Assembly: GCA_023461435.1 (NCBI GenBank) | Contig: JAEYLC010000037.1 | Coordinates: forward strand, 1 to 64,000 | Direction of reading: 5' to 3' | DNA length: 64,000 nt | DNA from: Bacillota bacterium | Lineage (GTDB): Bacteria > Bacillota > Clostridia > Christensenellales > SZUA-584 | Shown here: positions 1 through 8,983 of the stretch, in pieces | How positions within the stretch are numbered: the first letter of the stretch is position 1 | How the letters are laid out: each line of letters opens with the position of its first letter | Notes under the pieces: model-generated | What the model saw: the letters and a program-made list of their open reading frames with translations, nothing else | Told to the model about the DNA's origin: nothing | Databases searched by the model: none | Program-made: the position numbers and the translations under genes

Positions 1-120
1 TAATATCACTATTAGACCACTTCAACAAAGTACACTTAGTTACGAATTGAACCGCCGTATACGGAAAACCGTACGTACGGTGGTGTGAGAGGGGCGAAAC
101 CTGATACGGTTAGCCCCTAC
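1..120 (+). mobile_element. 3' end of a group II intron (domains V and VI)
   Basis: Positions 51-84 form a 34-nt domain V hairpin. The outer stem 51-59 pairs with 76-84 (one G-U), the inner ACGG/CCGT stem (61-64 with 69-72) has an AAAA loop, and a small bulge sits at 73-75. Positions 90-118 form domain VI: AGGGGC (90-95) pairs with GCCCCT (113-118), AACC (98-101) pairs with GGTT (108-111), and A112 is left unpaired as the likely branch-point. The intron probably ends with AC at 119-120, eight nucleotides after that A. The 34-nt length and the sequence fit known bacterial domain V. Any reverse transcriptase/maturase gene lies before the window. Confidence 0.85.
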
Positions 121-189
121 TCGATTCTGGAACAATCATATTGTTTTGAATTCTGGTCAATATATGTGTGTGGACGTTGTTTCTATCGC

Positions 190-217
190 TTTACATGATC
201 TTAACATACGCTTAACA
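190..217 (+). promoter_or_regulatory. PhoP box (three 11-bp-spaced repeats) before pstC
   Basis: TTTACA at 190, TTAACA at 201 and TTAACA at 212 are direct repeats exactly 11 bp apart. This matches the Firmicute PhoP recognition pattern of TT(A/T/C)ACA units on one helix face. Possible -10 elements TAGAAT (250-255) and TACAAT (259-264) follow. The placement implies induction of pstCAB-phoU by phosphate starvation. PhoP/PhoR are not in the window. Confidence 0.72.
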
Positions 218-292
218 TAGTTGCCCCTGTAAGCAAACCGGCCTGGCGTTAGAATATATACAATAATAGTTTTGTAATTTAAGGTGACAAGA

Positions 293-1165
293 ATGAAGAA
301 GAAAAAGCTGAGGCTAGGGGAAAAGACAATTGAGAGGTTGATGCTGATATGTGCGCTGACTTCCGTCGGTGCCGTGCTGCTCATCACGTATTTGATTTTT
401 GCCGAAGGGCTTCCGTTATTCTCACACGTGGGCGTGTGGGATTTTTTATCGGGCACCGAATGGAAACCGACAAAAGAAATATACGGTATTTTGCCGATGA
501 TTGTGGGAACGGTTTACACAACGGGTATCGCATTGCTGATCGGGATACCGGTGGGGCTCGGATGTGCGATATTTCTTGCTGAAATCGCGCCGCGGAAAGT
601 GGCGCTTGTGCTGCGAAAATGCATAGAGATATTGGCGGGCATTCCGTCGGTTGTTTACGGCTTCTTTGGCCTCGTGATAATCGTTCCGATAATTCGCGGC
701 TTTGGATTCGGCCCCGGCTACTCGGTGCTCGCGGCCGGCTTGATACTCGCGATCATGATATTGCCGACGATCATCACGATCGCCGAGGTGTCGATGCGGG
801 CGGTGCCCAACGGTTATAAAGACGGTTCGCTTGCGCTCGGCGCGTCAAAATGGCAGACGATAAAAAAAGTGTGTCTGCCGACCTCGAAGTCGGGCATCAT
901 TTCAGGCATTGTGCTCGGTGTCGGGCGCGCGGTCGGTGAAACGATGGCGGTCATTATGGTGGCGGGAAGTACGCCCATCATACCCGATTCGATATTTGAT
1001 CCGGTGCGAACGATGACGGTCAACATCGTTTTGGAAATGGGTTACGCGGTGGTTGGATCGACACATTATTCGGCATTGTTTGCGACGGGAATCGCGCTGT
1101 TTGTCTTTATCATGATCATCAACGCCGTGGTAATGCTGCTGAACAGAAAGCGGGTGGCATCATGA
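293..1165 (+). CDS. pstC: Phosphate ABC transporter permease PstC
   Basis: This 290-residue inner-membrane permease forms the phosphate channel with PstA; PstS delivers phosphate and PstB supplies ATP. An N-terminal basic segment leads into the first membrane helix. The central BPD permease domain has the EAA-type loop around SLALGASKWQTIKK, which contacts PstB. I chose ATG 293 because AAGGTG (281-286) sits the right distance upstream; the in-frame GTG at 284 would overlap that ribosome site. The stop overlaps the start of pstA by 4 bp, so they are coupled. No pstS is visible, so it lies upstream of the intron or elsewhere. Confidence 0.95.
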   Translation: MKKKKLRLGEKTIERLMLICALTSVGAVLLITYLIFAEGLPLFSHVGVWDFLSGTEWKPTKEIYGILPMIVGTVYTTGIALLIGIPVGLGCAIFLAEIAPRKVALVLRKCIEILAGIPSVVYGFFGLVIIVPIIRGFGFGPGYSVLAAGLILAIMILPTIITIAEVSMRAVPNGYKDGSLALGASKWQTIKKVCLPTSKSGIISGIVLGVGRAVGETMAVIMVAGSTPIIPDSIFDPVRTMTVNIVLEMGYAVVGSTHYSALFATGIALFVFIMIINAVVMLLNRKRVAS

Positions 1166-2046
1166 ATCAGGAAAAGTGGCTGACAAAGGACTTCGTGCTT
1201 AAAAACAGAGCCAAGCAAAAAAGGCGCCAGCAGACGGCTTTCGTTCTGCTGTATCTGGCGGCAGGCATCGCTGTGGCGGTGCTGATCGTCATACTCGGGT
1301 TTGTTTTCGCAAACGGCATCAAAGAGATATCGTGGGAATTCTTATCGTCGAACATTCGGGACGCGGGACGGGAAGGCGGTATTTTCCCGGTCATTATCAA
1401 CACGCTGTACCTTGTGGGCCTGGGGCTGCTGTTCGCGGCGCCGCTGTCGATACTCGCAGCCATTTATATGACGGAGTATTCGCGTCAGGGCGCGCTGATC
1501 AATATCATACGGTTCTTCACGACAAATCTTGCGGGCATACCGTCCATCATATTCGGTTTGTTCGGGCTTATGTTTTTCACAAAAATGCTCGGCTGGAGCT
1601 GGTCGCTGCTAAGCGGCTCGGCCACGATCGCCGTGGTGATACTCCCGACGCTCATACGCACGTCCGAAGAGGCGATACTGACGGTGCCGGTCGGATACAA
1701 GGAAGGCTCGCTGGCGCTCGGGGCAACGAAGTGGCAGACGATGCGCAAAGTTGTGATACCCACGGCATCTCCGGGAATCATCAACGGCATCATATTGGGT
1801 ATGGGGCGTATATTCGGCGAAACAGCCGCGCTGTTCCTAACGCTTGGCAGCGGCGTGGATATTGCCAACAGCCTGATGGATTCGGCCCGGTCGCTATCGC
1901 TTCATCTGTACACGCTGGCTAAGCAGGGGATATCCGTAGGCAAAGCCTACGGAACGGCGACGGTGCTGATTGTGATTATACTGATACTCAACCTGATCGC
2001 CGGCGCGTTTGAGCGCCGCATCAACAGATATAAGGAGACACGCTGA
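1162..2046 (+). CDS. pstA: Phosphate ABC transporter permease PstA
   Basis: The second membrane subunit of the high-affinity phosphate importer, 294 residues. It has a Lys/Arg-rich cytoplasmic N-terminus, a first helix at about residues 27-50, and the permease domain. The EAA loop reads SLALGATKWQTMRK and closely resembles that of PstC, as expected for the paired subunits. It starts inside the pstC stop (ATGA) and its own stop overlaps the pstB start, so the three genes are translationally coupled. Confidence 0.95.
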   Translation: MNQEKWLTKDFVLKNRAKQKRRQQTAFVLLYLAAGIAVAVLIVILGFVFANGIKEISWEFLSSNIRDAGREGGIFPVIINTLYLVGLGLLFAAPLSILAAIYMTEYSRQGALINIIRFFTTNLAGIPSIIFGLFGLMFFTKMLGWSWSLLSGSATIAVVILPTLIRTSEEAILTVPVGYKEGSLALGATKWQTMRKVVIPTASPGIINGIILGMGRIFGETAALFLTLGSGVDIANSLMDSARSLSLHLYTLAKQGISVGKAYGTATVLIVIILILNLIAGAFERRINRYKETR

Positions 2047-2840
2047 TGAATTTAGCAGTGAAAATGAACGAGGCTTCGGAGCCGGGCAACCTTAAAGTCA
2101 AGGTCAATAAGCTGGATCTGTTTTACGGCAGCTTTCAGGCGCTCAAAGATATCAACATGGAGATCGAAGAAAACCAGGTGACGGCGCTGATCGGTCCGTC
2201 CGGCTGCGGTAAATCCACGTTTTTGAAGTGCATCAACAGAATGAATGACCTGATACCGGGCTGCCGCGTGGAAGGCGACATCATCATCGACGGAACGGAC
2301 ATATATAAAGACGGTGTGGATATCGCGTACCTGCGCAAAGAGATCGGCATGGTGTTTCAAAAGCCCAATCCGTTCGAAATGTCCATCTTTGACAACATTG
2401 CCTACGGGCCGCGAATTCATGGCCTTCACGACAGGAAGAAGCTGGAGGCTATTGTGGAGCGCAGCTTAAAGCATGCGGCGCTGTGGGAAGAGGTCAAAGA
2501 CAGGCTGCATCAGTCGGCGCTCGGGCTTTCGGGCGGCCAGCAGCAAAGGCTTTGCATCGCGCGTGTGCTCGCCGTGGAGCCGTCCATCGTGCTGATGGAT
2601 GAGCCGACAAGCGCGCTCGACCCGATATCGACAGGCAAAATCGAGGAATTGATCGCCGAACTGAAAAAGGAATATACGATCATCATCGTGACGCACAATA
2701 TGCAGCAGGCGGCGCGCGTATCGGACAAAACGGCGTTCTTTCTGCTCGGAGATATGGTGGAGATGGGCGACACCCGCCAGATTTTCCAGCTGCCGCAAGA
2801 CAAGCGGACAGAAGACTACATTACGGGCCGGTTCGGCTAA
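2046..2840 (+). CDS. pstB: Phosphate ABC transporter ATP-binding protein PstB
   Basis: The cytoplasmic ATPase of the PstSCAB importer, 264 residues, usual length for the family. Visible motifs in order are Walker A GPSGCGKST (about residues 52-60), the Q-loop region MVFQKPNPFEMSIFDN, the ABC signature LSGGQQQR, Walker B IVLMDEPTSALDP, and the switch histidine in IIVTHNMQQAAR. PNPF after the Q-loop is characteristic of PstB. The start codon shares its first base with the pstA stop. Confidence 0.97.
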   Translation: MNLAVKMNEASEPGNLKVKVNKLDLFYGSFQALKDINMEIEENQVTALIGPSGCGKSTFLKCINRMNDLIPGCRVEGDIIIDGTDIYKDGVDIAYLRKEIGMVFQKPNPFEMSIFDNIAYGPRIHGLHDRKKLEAIVERSLKHAALWEEVKDRLHQSALGLSGGQQQRLCIARVLAVEPSIVLMDEPTSALDPISTGKIEELIAELKKEYTIIIVTHNMQQAARVSDKTAFFLLGDMVEMGDTRQIFQLPQDKRTEDYITGRFG

Positions 2841-2858
2841 TAAATAAGGAGTTAAGCC

Positions 2859-3515
2859 ATGAAAACACGTGTGGAATATGACCATCAGCTCGAAGCCCTG
2901 AAGCACGAGATCATCCGGATGGGGTCGCTCGTTGAACAATTGCTGGCCGGGTCGATGAAAGCGCTCGTGGAGCGCGATTATGAAAGAGCGCAAAAGATCA
3001 TGGACAGCGACGACGAGATCGACGATCTTCAGCTGGAAATAGAGGAGCAGTGCATCACGCTGATCGCGACGCAGCAGCCTCTCGCGAGCGACCTGCGCGT
3101 GATATTCGCTTCGATAAAAATGGGAACCGACTTAGAACGCATCGCCGATTACGGCGTCGGGATCGCGAAGATGGCGCTGCGGCTCAAGGACGAAGAGTAT
3201 ATCAAGCCGCTGATCGATCTGCCGCGCATGACGGACATCGCATGTGAAATGCTCGTATCGAGCGTGCGCGCGTTTGCGACCGGCGACAGCGAGCTGGCCA
3301 TTGAGACGGCCAAGCGCGACAACACGCTCGACTCGCTGTTTAAGCAGATTTACCGCGAGCTGCTGACATTTGTGATGGAGAACTCAAAGCACATCAATCA
3401 GATGATGTCGTTTGTGCTGATCGCGCGGTATCTGGAGCGCGTGGGCGACCATATCACAAACATCTGCGAATCGATCGTGTACAATACGACGGGAAAAAGG
3501 CTCGATCTCGACTGA
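2859..3515 (+). CDS. phoU: Phosphate signalling protein PhoU
   Basis: This 218-residue, all-helical protein is built of two PhoU repeats (about residues 10-100 and 115-205). Each carries a metal-binding acidic motif of the E/DxxxD type, seen as GTDLERIADYG and ARYLERVGDHITNI. PhoU links the Pst transporter to the PhoR kinase and damps the Pho response when phosphate is plentiful. The start is preceded by AAGGAG 18 bp after pstB, so it is the last gene of the pst operon. No convincing intrinsic terminator follows. Confidence 0.95.
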   Translation: MKTRVEYDHQLEALKHEIIRMGSLVEQLLAGSMKALVERDYERAQKIMDSDDEIDDLQLEIEEQCITLIATQQPLASDLRVIFASIKMGTDLERIADYGVGIAKMALRLKDEEYIKPLIDLPRMTDIACEMLVSSVRAFATGDSELAIETAKRDNTLDSLFKQIYRELLTFVMENSKHINQMMSFVLIARYLERVGDHITNICESIVYNTTGKRLDLD

Positions 3516-3600
3516 GTCCGTTAAAGTATTTTTTTCCGTACAGATTATTTTCCCGCCTTGGAGACATGCTAACACAAAGGTTTGCAAACAGGGTGGGAAA

Positions 3601-4194
3601 ATGAGTATTTCTTTGATTGTGATGGTAGGCATGCCGGTGCTTTATCTGACCGGCAGCCTCCGAAAAAGCACACACGCCGCGGGTATCAATGGGGCGTGTT
3701 TTGTGCTTTATTTCGTTATTTGCGCGTTGCTGTCGCTGATACCGCCGATCATGTTTTTCAAGTATATCGGTATAAGCCTGTCCGGCTTGTTCATGTGCGC
3801 TGCACCTGCCGTTTATCTGATCATACAAAGGGATTTCACGTTTCGATTTTACCTTGCAGCCATGGTGACCGTGCTCATTTCCGTCACGGCATCGTTTGTA
3901 TCCATATCGTATACCATTTCATTCATAAGCGCGCTGCTCATTTTCTCGGTATCGCTTGTTTCGCTGCTGCTGCTGAAAAGCAGAGCGCCGCTGTATGCGC
4001 CAGTGCTGATCGGGATATACAGCATCGCGGCGGACATCATGTCGCTGCTGACGGAGGCGATCCGGGTTGTTACGGCTTTTGATGTGCTCGATATCGCATC
4101 GATCTGTTTTGTTGTGTGTTTTGCCGTGTCATATCTTTTATCCCGCCCCTGGCATAAATCACACGCCATACAGACAAAGCATCAGCTGTCTTAA
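3601..4194 (+). CDS. Hypothetical integral membrane protein
   Basis: A 197-residue protein that is almost entirely hydrophobic, with about six predicted membrane helices and a short basic C-terminal tail. I recognise no family or catalytic motif. Its ribosome site (GGTGGG just before ATG 3601) lies in the 3' arm of an inverted repeat TTTTCCC / GGGAAAA spanning about 3549-3602, which may modulate initiation. It stands alone between the pst operon and the DUF512 gene, in the same orientation. Confidence 0.7.
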   Translation: MSISLIVMVGMPVLYLTGSLRKSTHAAGINGACFVLYFVICALLSLIPPIMFFKYIGISLSGLFMCAAPAVYLIIQRDFTFRFYLAAMVTVLISVTASFVSISYTISFISALLIFSVSLVSLLLLKSRAPLYAPVLIGIYSIAADIMSLLTEAIRVVTAFDVLDIASICFVVCFAVSYLLSRPWHKSHAIQTKHQLS

Positions 4195-4239
4195 GTTTAT
4201 AGACTTTATCAAGGACTGGCGTACCGCATCAAAATGATA

Positions 4240-4245
4240 TATAAT
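4240..4245 (+). promoter_or_regulatory. Candidate -10 element before the DUF512 gene
   Basis: TATAAT lies 35 bp before the chosen start of the DUF512 gene. The -35 region 17 bp upstream (TGGCGT) is poor. It would begin transcription of the run DUF512 - der - plsY - lspA - rluD. Confidence 0.4.
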
Positions 4246-4279
4246 AGCCCGAACCGGAGTTGAAAGGAAAAAATCGGCT

Positions 4280-5563
4280 TTGTTTGAGGTAGAAAGCGTC
4301 AGGAAAGGCAGCGCCGCGCAGCAAGGCGGCATACTGCCGGGCGACAGGATCGCATCGGTCAACGGCGAGCCGCTTCTTGATTATATCGACTATATCTATT
4401 TTTGTGCGCAGCGACGGCTCAAAATAAACGTGGAACGCGGCGGCGCCGTCAAGACGATGGTGTTAATAAACGATGGCGAGGAAGACCTCGGGCTGTCGTT
4501 TACAGAACCGCTGCTTGGCAAAAAGCGCGTTTGCGGCAACAATTGCGTATTTTGTTTTGTTCATCAGCTTCCAAAGGGCATGCGCAGGGCTTTGTATGTG
4601 AAGGATGAAGACTGGCGCTATTCGCTTGTGATGGGCAATTATGTGACACTCTCAACGATCCCGGACGACGAAATCAAACGCATTGTCAAACGCAAAGCGT
4701 CTCCGCTTTATATTTCCGTTCACACCGTGGACGAAGCGCAGCGCCGGGCGATGCTCGGCAATGAAAAGGCCGTGCCGATACGCCCGCTGCTCAAAAAACT
4801 GGCGTCGCACGGCATCCGTTTTCACGCGCAGGCGGTGATATGCCCGGGTCTTAACGACGGGCAAAGGCTCGAAGAAACGGTACGTTTTTTGCAGCGGATG
4901 TATCCGGCTGCGGCATCGCTGGCTGTGGTGCCTGTGGGCCTGACGGGACATCGGGGGGGGTTGACGCCCCTTGAGCCCGTCTCTCAAAGCATGGCGCGGG
5001 AGACCATTAAAACGGTTGAAAAATGGCAGAAAGAATGTTTAAATAGTATCGGGTCGCGGTTCGTGTTCGCGTCGGACGAGTTTTATATCCGCGCGGGGCT
5101 GCCGTTGCCCCCCGCAGAGGATTATGAGGCGTTTGATCAGATTGAAAACGGCGTGGGCCTTGTGGCCACGCTGCTCGCCGAAGCGGAGGAGGCGCTGCTA
5201 AGCTGCGAAGGCAGGGGCGCCGATTTAAGCCTTGTAACAGGAGAAGACGCATTTCCTTTCATCGAAGGCATCGCGAATAAGGCGGCCGCGCGCTCGGGGG
5301 CGCGTGTGCGCGTTTATGCCGCGAAAAACCTCACGTTCGGTGGCGCCGTGACAGTGGCCGGGCTGCTGGCCGGACGCGATTTTTTAAGCGCTTTGCAGGG
5401 CAAAGACTTAGGGAGCAAGCTGCTGATACCCGCAGCGTCGCTGCGAGACGACAACGTATTTCTCGACGACATGACGCTCGGCGAGCTGTCGGATACGCTC
5501 GGCGTGCCCGTGGAGCCGGTTGCCGACGGCTATCAGCTCGTTTCGGAAATCTGCGGAATATAG
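4280..5563 (+). CDS. DUF512 / PDZ and radical-SAM-like protein
   Basis: A 427-residue protein with an N-terminal PDZ-like domain (about residues 1-70; GILPGDRIASVNGEPL), a cysteine cluster CGNNCVFCFVHQ (about residues 90-101), and the DUF512 C-terminal region. The family (TIGR03279-like) is conserved next to der in Firmicutes, and its biochemical role is not established. The spacing CxxxCxxC (C-GNN-C-VF-C) matches a radical-SAM iron-sulfur site. The start is TTG 4280, behind GAAAGGA at about 4262. The gene is followed 15 bp later by der. Confidence 0.85.
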   Translation: MFEVESVRKGSAAQQGGILPGDRIASVNGEPLLDYIDYIYFCAQRRLKINVERGGAVKTMVLINDGEEDLGLSFTEPLLGKKRVCGNNCVFCFVHQLPKGMRRALYVKDEDWRYSLVMGNYVTLSTIPDDEIKRIVKRKASPLYISVHTVDEAQRRAMLGNEKAVPIRPLLKKLASHGIRFHAQAVICPGLNDGQRLEETVRFLQRMYPAAASLAVVPVGLTGHRGGLTPLEPVSQSMARETIKTVEKWQKECLNSIGSRFVFASDEFYIRAGLPLPPAEDYEAFDQIENGVGLVATLLAEAEEALLSCEGRGADLSLVTGEDAFPFIEGIANKAAARSGARVRVYAAKNLTFGGAVTVAGLLAGRDFLSALQGKDLGSKLLIPAASLRDDNVFLDDMTLGELSDTLGVPVEPVADGYQLVSEICGI

Positions 5564-5578
5564 GAAAGAGGACGAAGA

Positions 5579-6895
5579 ATGGCAAAGCCGTTTGTGGCCA
5601 TCGTGGGACGGCCCAATGTGGGTAAATCCACTTTTTTTAATAGAATAGCCGGACGGCGCATATCCATTGTGGAGGATACGCCGGGCGTTACGCGGGACCG
5701 TATCTACGCGGACGCGGAGTGGCTCGGGCGTGAGTTTACATTGATCGATACGGGCGGTATCGACCCGGACGCGGAAGATGTGATATTGAAGCAGATGCGG
5801 CTTCAGGCCGAGCTCGCTGTGGATATCGCCGATGTGATACTGTTCTTTGTGGATGCCAAGCAGGGCGTGCTGCCCGCCGACCACGAAATTGCGGACATGC
5901 TGCGCCGCGCGAACAAGCCGGTGATCACCGTGGTCAATAAGGCGGACAACAAGCAGGACGAGCAGAACGTCTTTGATTTTTACTCTCTCGGGACCGATCA
6001 GCTTTTCTCGATATCATCGTCGCAGGGCCTCGGGCTTGGAGACCTGCTGGACGCGGTGATCGCGGACTTCGGCGAATTGGAGCCCGAGGAAGAGGCCGAA
6101 ACTGTCCACATCGCGATCGTGGGACGGCCCAACGCGGGCAAGTCGTCGTTGGTCAACGCGATCATCGGCGAATCGCGCACCATCGTATCGGATATCGCGG
6201 GCACCACGCGCGACGCGATCGATGTGCCGTTTAAACGGGAAGGCATCGATTTCGTGCTTATCGATACGGCGGGCATACGCAAAAAGGCGCGCATAGAGGA
6301 CAAATCGATCGAGCGCTACAGCGTGATTCGCGCGTTTGCCGCGGTGCGGCGCGCCGACGCGGTCGTGATCATGATCGACGCGACGGAGGGGATTGCCGAG
6401 CAGGATGTGAAGATCGCGGGATTCGTGCACGACGAAGGCAAGCCCTGCGTGATCGCCGTGAATAAGTGGGACGCGGTTGATAAGGATACGCACACGATCA
6501 ACAAGTACAACAAGGAGATCGAGACGGCGCTTGCCTTCATGAGCTACGCGGAGAAGGTGTATATCTCGGCGCTCACAGGGCAGCGCCTGAACCGTCTTTT
6601 TGAAGCGATTCTGAAGGCGAAGGAAAACAGCCTGAGACGCATCTCCACCGGCCTTTTAAACGAGTGTATCAGCGAGGCGGTGACAATGGTCGAGCCGCCG
6701 TCCGACAAGGGACGCAGGCTGAAAATATATTATGCAACGCAGGTGGCGACCGTACCGCCGTACTTCGTGATATTTGTCAACGATGGGCGGCTCATGCATT
6801 TTTCCTACATGCGCTACCTCGAAAATTATATCCGTAAGACTTTTGATTTTTCGGGCACGCCGATCAAGCTGGCGGCGCGGAATAAAAACGACTAG
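5579..6895 (+). CDS. der: Ribosome biogenesis GTPase Der (EngA)
   Basis: A 438-residue GTPase with two tandem G domains and a C-terminal KH-like domain, needed for late assembly of the 50S subunit. The first domain has GRPNVGKST (P-loop), DTPGVTRDR, DTGG and NKAD. The second has GRPNAGKSS, DIAGTTRDAID, DTAG and NKWD. The KH-like part (about residues 350-438) ends in a basic tail. The strong GAAAGAGGA site is 8 bp before ATG. It is followed 16 bp later by plsY. Confidence 0.97.
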   Translation: MAKPFVAIVGRPNVGKSTFFNRIAGRRISIVEDTPGVTRDRIYADAEWLGREFTLIDTGGIDPDAEDVILKQMRLQAELAVDIADVILFFVDAKQGVLPADHEIADMLRRANKPVITVVNKADNKQDEQNVFDFYSLGTDQLFSISSSQGLGLGDLLDAVIADFGELEPEEEAETVHIAIVGRPNAGKSSLVNAIIGESRTIVSDIAGTTRDAIDVPFKREGIDFVLIDTAGIRKKARIEDKSIERYSVIRAFAAVRRADAVVIMIDATEGIAEQDVKIAGFVHDEGKPCVIAVNKWDAVDKDTHTINKYNKEIETALAFMSYAEKVYISALTGQRLNRLFEAILKAKENSLRRISTGLLNECISEAVTMVEPPSDKGRRLKIYYATQVATVPPYFVIFVNDGRLMHFSYMRYLENYIRKTFDFSGTPIKLAARNKND

Positions 6896-6911
6896 GTGAG
6901 GGAGTCTCTGT

Positions 6912-7529
6912 ATGGTCATTTGGTACGTATTAGCCGCATTAATCGGTTATGTGATTGGCTGCATTTCTTTTGGGTATTTATCGGGCAAGCTTTTTAAGGG
7001 CAAGGATATCCGTGAAGAGGGCAGCGGCAACGCGGGAACCGCGAACGCGATCCGCAATTATGGCTGGGCGATCGGTATATTCACGTTCGTGGGCGATGTG
7101 GCCAAAGGCGTGGTGGCGGCGTGGATCGGCTACCTGCTTGTGCCCGACGGCGGCGGTATACTCGGCGTGGCGCAGCTGTCCGCCGGCGTCTGCATCGGCG
7201 GGCTTGCGGCGGTCATCGGCCATATCTGGCCTGTGTTTTTGAAATTCCGCGGCGGCAAAGGCGTCGCGACGAGCCTTGGCGTGCTGCTGATGATGATGCC
7301 GGTCCACGCGGCTGTTGTACTCGGCGGATGCATCATACTGATCGCGCTCACACGGACGATGTCCATCGGTTCGCTGGTGGGTACGGCGCTGATGACGGCC
7401 TGCTCGTTTGTGTTTTTCTTCGGCGACATCTGGAACAATGTGACGAGCGTGCTGCTTTTCATACTCGTGTTTTACTCGCACCGCGCGAATATCAAACGGC
7501 TTGCCGAGGGCAAGGAAAACCAGCTTTAG
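6912..7529 (+). CDS. plsY: Glycerol-3-phosphate acyltransferase PlsY
   Basis: This 205-residue membrane enzyme transfers acyl groups from acyl-phosphate to glycerol-3-phosphate, the first step of phospholipid synthesis. The three conserved PlsY motifs are visible: GSGNAGTANAIRNYG (about residues 36-50), the central FRGGKGVATSLG, and the C-terminal segment after a long hydrophobic stretch (FYSHRANIKRL). About five membrane helices are predicted. The gene sits between der and lspA, with short gaps on both sides. Confidence 0.96.
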   Translation: MVIWYVLAALIGYVIGCISFGYLSGKLFKGKDIREEGSGNAGTANAIRNYGWAIGIFTFVGDVAKGVVAAWIGYLLVPDGGGILGVAQLSAGVCIGGLAAVIGHIWPVFLKFRGGKGVATSLGVLLMMMPVHAAVVLGGCIILIALTRTMSIGSLVGTALMTACSFVFFFGDIWNNVTSVLLFILVFYSHRANIKRLAEGKENQL

Positions 7530-7538
7530 GGGGGTTAA

Positions 7539-8072
7539 ATGCTTCAGATAATCATTATTGTTTTATTGGTGGCGGCCGATCAGCTGACAAAGTTTCTGAT
7601 ATGGACGCCGCTGCCAACCAATGGCACAGTGCCTGTGATACCCGGCGTGCTCAATTTCTCGAAGGTGGGAAATGAAGGCGCGTCGTTTGGCATGCTGCAG
7701 GGCGCGCAGGTGTTTTTCATCGTGATGACGGTGATCGTGCTGATTGCAGCGGGTTATTTTATGATCCGTTTCCGCCACAAGCAGTCCCGCTTTTTCAGGA
7801 TTGTGATCGCGGTGGTGTTCGCGGGGGCTCTCGGGAACCTGATCGACAGGGTGGCCTTTGGCTATGTGCGCGACTTCGTCGATATCCGGCTTTTCAGTTT
7901 CTGGAATTACGTATTTAACATCGCTGATGCGGCTCTCGTGATTGGCGCGATACTGCTTTGCATTTACCTGCTGTTCGTTCACAAGGACAAAAAAACGGGC
8001 AAGGAAGCTGATGAATCATCGGACGGCGGTGATGACGGGCAGCCGAAAACGGACGGCGGGGCGGACGAATAG
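7539..8072 (+). CDS. lspA: Lipoprotein signal peptidase LspA
   Basis: Signal peptidase II, which cuts prolipoproteins before the lipidated cysteine. It has four membrane helices. The conserved motifs are N-GAxFG (NEGASFGML), GNLIDR (first catalytic Asp) and FNIADAAL (second catalytic Asp). The C-terminus carries a hydrophilic Asp/Gly/Lys-rich tail of about 25 residues not present in short family members. The gene is 9 bp after plsY and 2 bp before rluD. Confidence 0.96.
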   Translation: MLQIIIIVLLVAADQLTKFLIWTPLPTNGTVPVIPGVLNFSKVGNEGASFGMLQGAQVFFIVMTVIVLIAAGYFMIRFRHKQSRFFRIVIAVVFAGALGNLIDRVAFGYVRDFVDIRLFSFWNYVFNIADAALVIGAILLCIYLLFVHKDKKTGKEADESSDGGDDGQPKTDGGADE

Positions 8073-8074
8073 GC

Positions 8075-8983
8075 ATGGACAACGAGACGCGTCTGGTGGC
8101 CGAAGAAAATGCAGGACGGCTGGATAAATACGTTTCCGAGCAGCTGCCGCTGACGCGCTCCTATATCAAAAACGCGATTGACGCGGGCAACGTCCGGCTC
8201 AACGGCGTCCCGGCCAAACCGGGTGATAAAATCAAAAAAGGCGACGTGATCGAGCTATCAACGCCGCCGCCCAAGGAATCCGAAGTGATCGCGGAGGACA
8301 TCCCTCTCGATATCGTCTATGAGGATGAATGGATGGCCGTGATCAACAAGCCGCAGGGTATGGTGGTGCATCCCGCGCCCGGCAACGAATCGGGCACGCT
8401 CGTGAGCGCGCTGCTTTTTAATGTCAAAGACCTGTCGGGCATTAACGGAGAGCTGCGCCCCGGCATCGTGCACCGGCTCGATAAGGACACCTCGGGGCTG
8501 CTTGTGGTCGCGAAGAACGACGCGGCGCACAATGCGCTCGCGAAACAGATCGAAGAGAAGAGCGCACGGCGCATTTATGCCGCCATTGTGCACGGGAACA
8601 TCACGGAAGATACGCTCGACATCGACAAAAGCATAGGCCGCAGCCGCACCGACCGCAAGAAGATGGCGGTGGTGGCGGGCGGACGGCATGCGGTGACGCA
8701 TATCCGCGTGCTGGAGCGCTTCGGCGCTTTTACTTTTGTGGAGGCGGAGCTCGAGACGGGACGCACGCACCAGATCCGCGTGCACCTCGCCAGCATACAG
8801 CGCCCCGTGGCGGGCGATCAGGTTTACGGCCCGAAAGCGGTGAAGCTGCATCAGTCTGGGCAGCTGCTGCACGCGAGAAAGCTCATACTGCGCCATCCGT
8901 CCACGGGTGAAGAGCTGACGTTTGAAGCGTCGCTGCCCGATTACTTTGAGAAGGTGCTGCGAAAGCTACGTGAAAAGATTTAA
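8075..8983 (+). CDS. rluD: RluA-family 23S rRNA pseudouridine synthase (RluD-like)
   Basis: A 302-residue pseudouridine synthase with an N-terminal S4 RNA-binding domain (about residues 13-70) and the catalytic domain bearing HRLDKDTSGLLVVAKN, whose Asp is the nucleophile. Family placement follows the RluA/C/D group, and the lspA neighbourhood is typical of Firmicute RluD (YlyB). The exact uridine modified cannot be told from sequence. It starts two bases after lspA ends. Confidence 0.93.
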   Translation: MDNETRLVAEENAGRLDKYVSEQLPLTRSYIKNAIDAGNVRLNGVPAKPGDKIKKGDVIELSTPPPKESEVIAEDIPLDIVYEDEWMAVINKPQGMVVHPAPGNESGTLVSALLFNVKDLSGINGELRPGIVHRLDKDTSGLLVVAKNDAAHNALAKQIEEKSARRIYAAIVHGNITEDTLDIDKSIGRSRTDRKKMAVVAGGRHAVTHIRVLERFGAFTFVEAELETGRTHQIRVHLASIQRPVAGDQVYGPKAVKLHQSGQLLHARKLILRHPSTGEELTFEASLPDYFEKVLRKLREKI

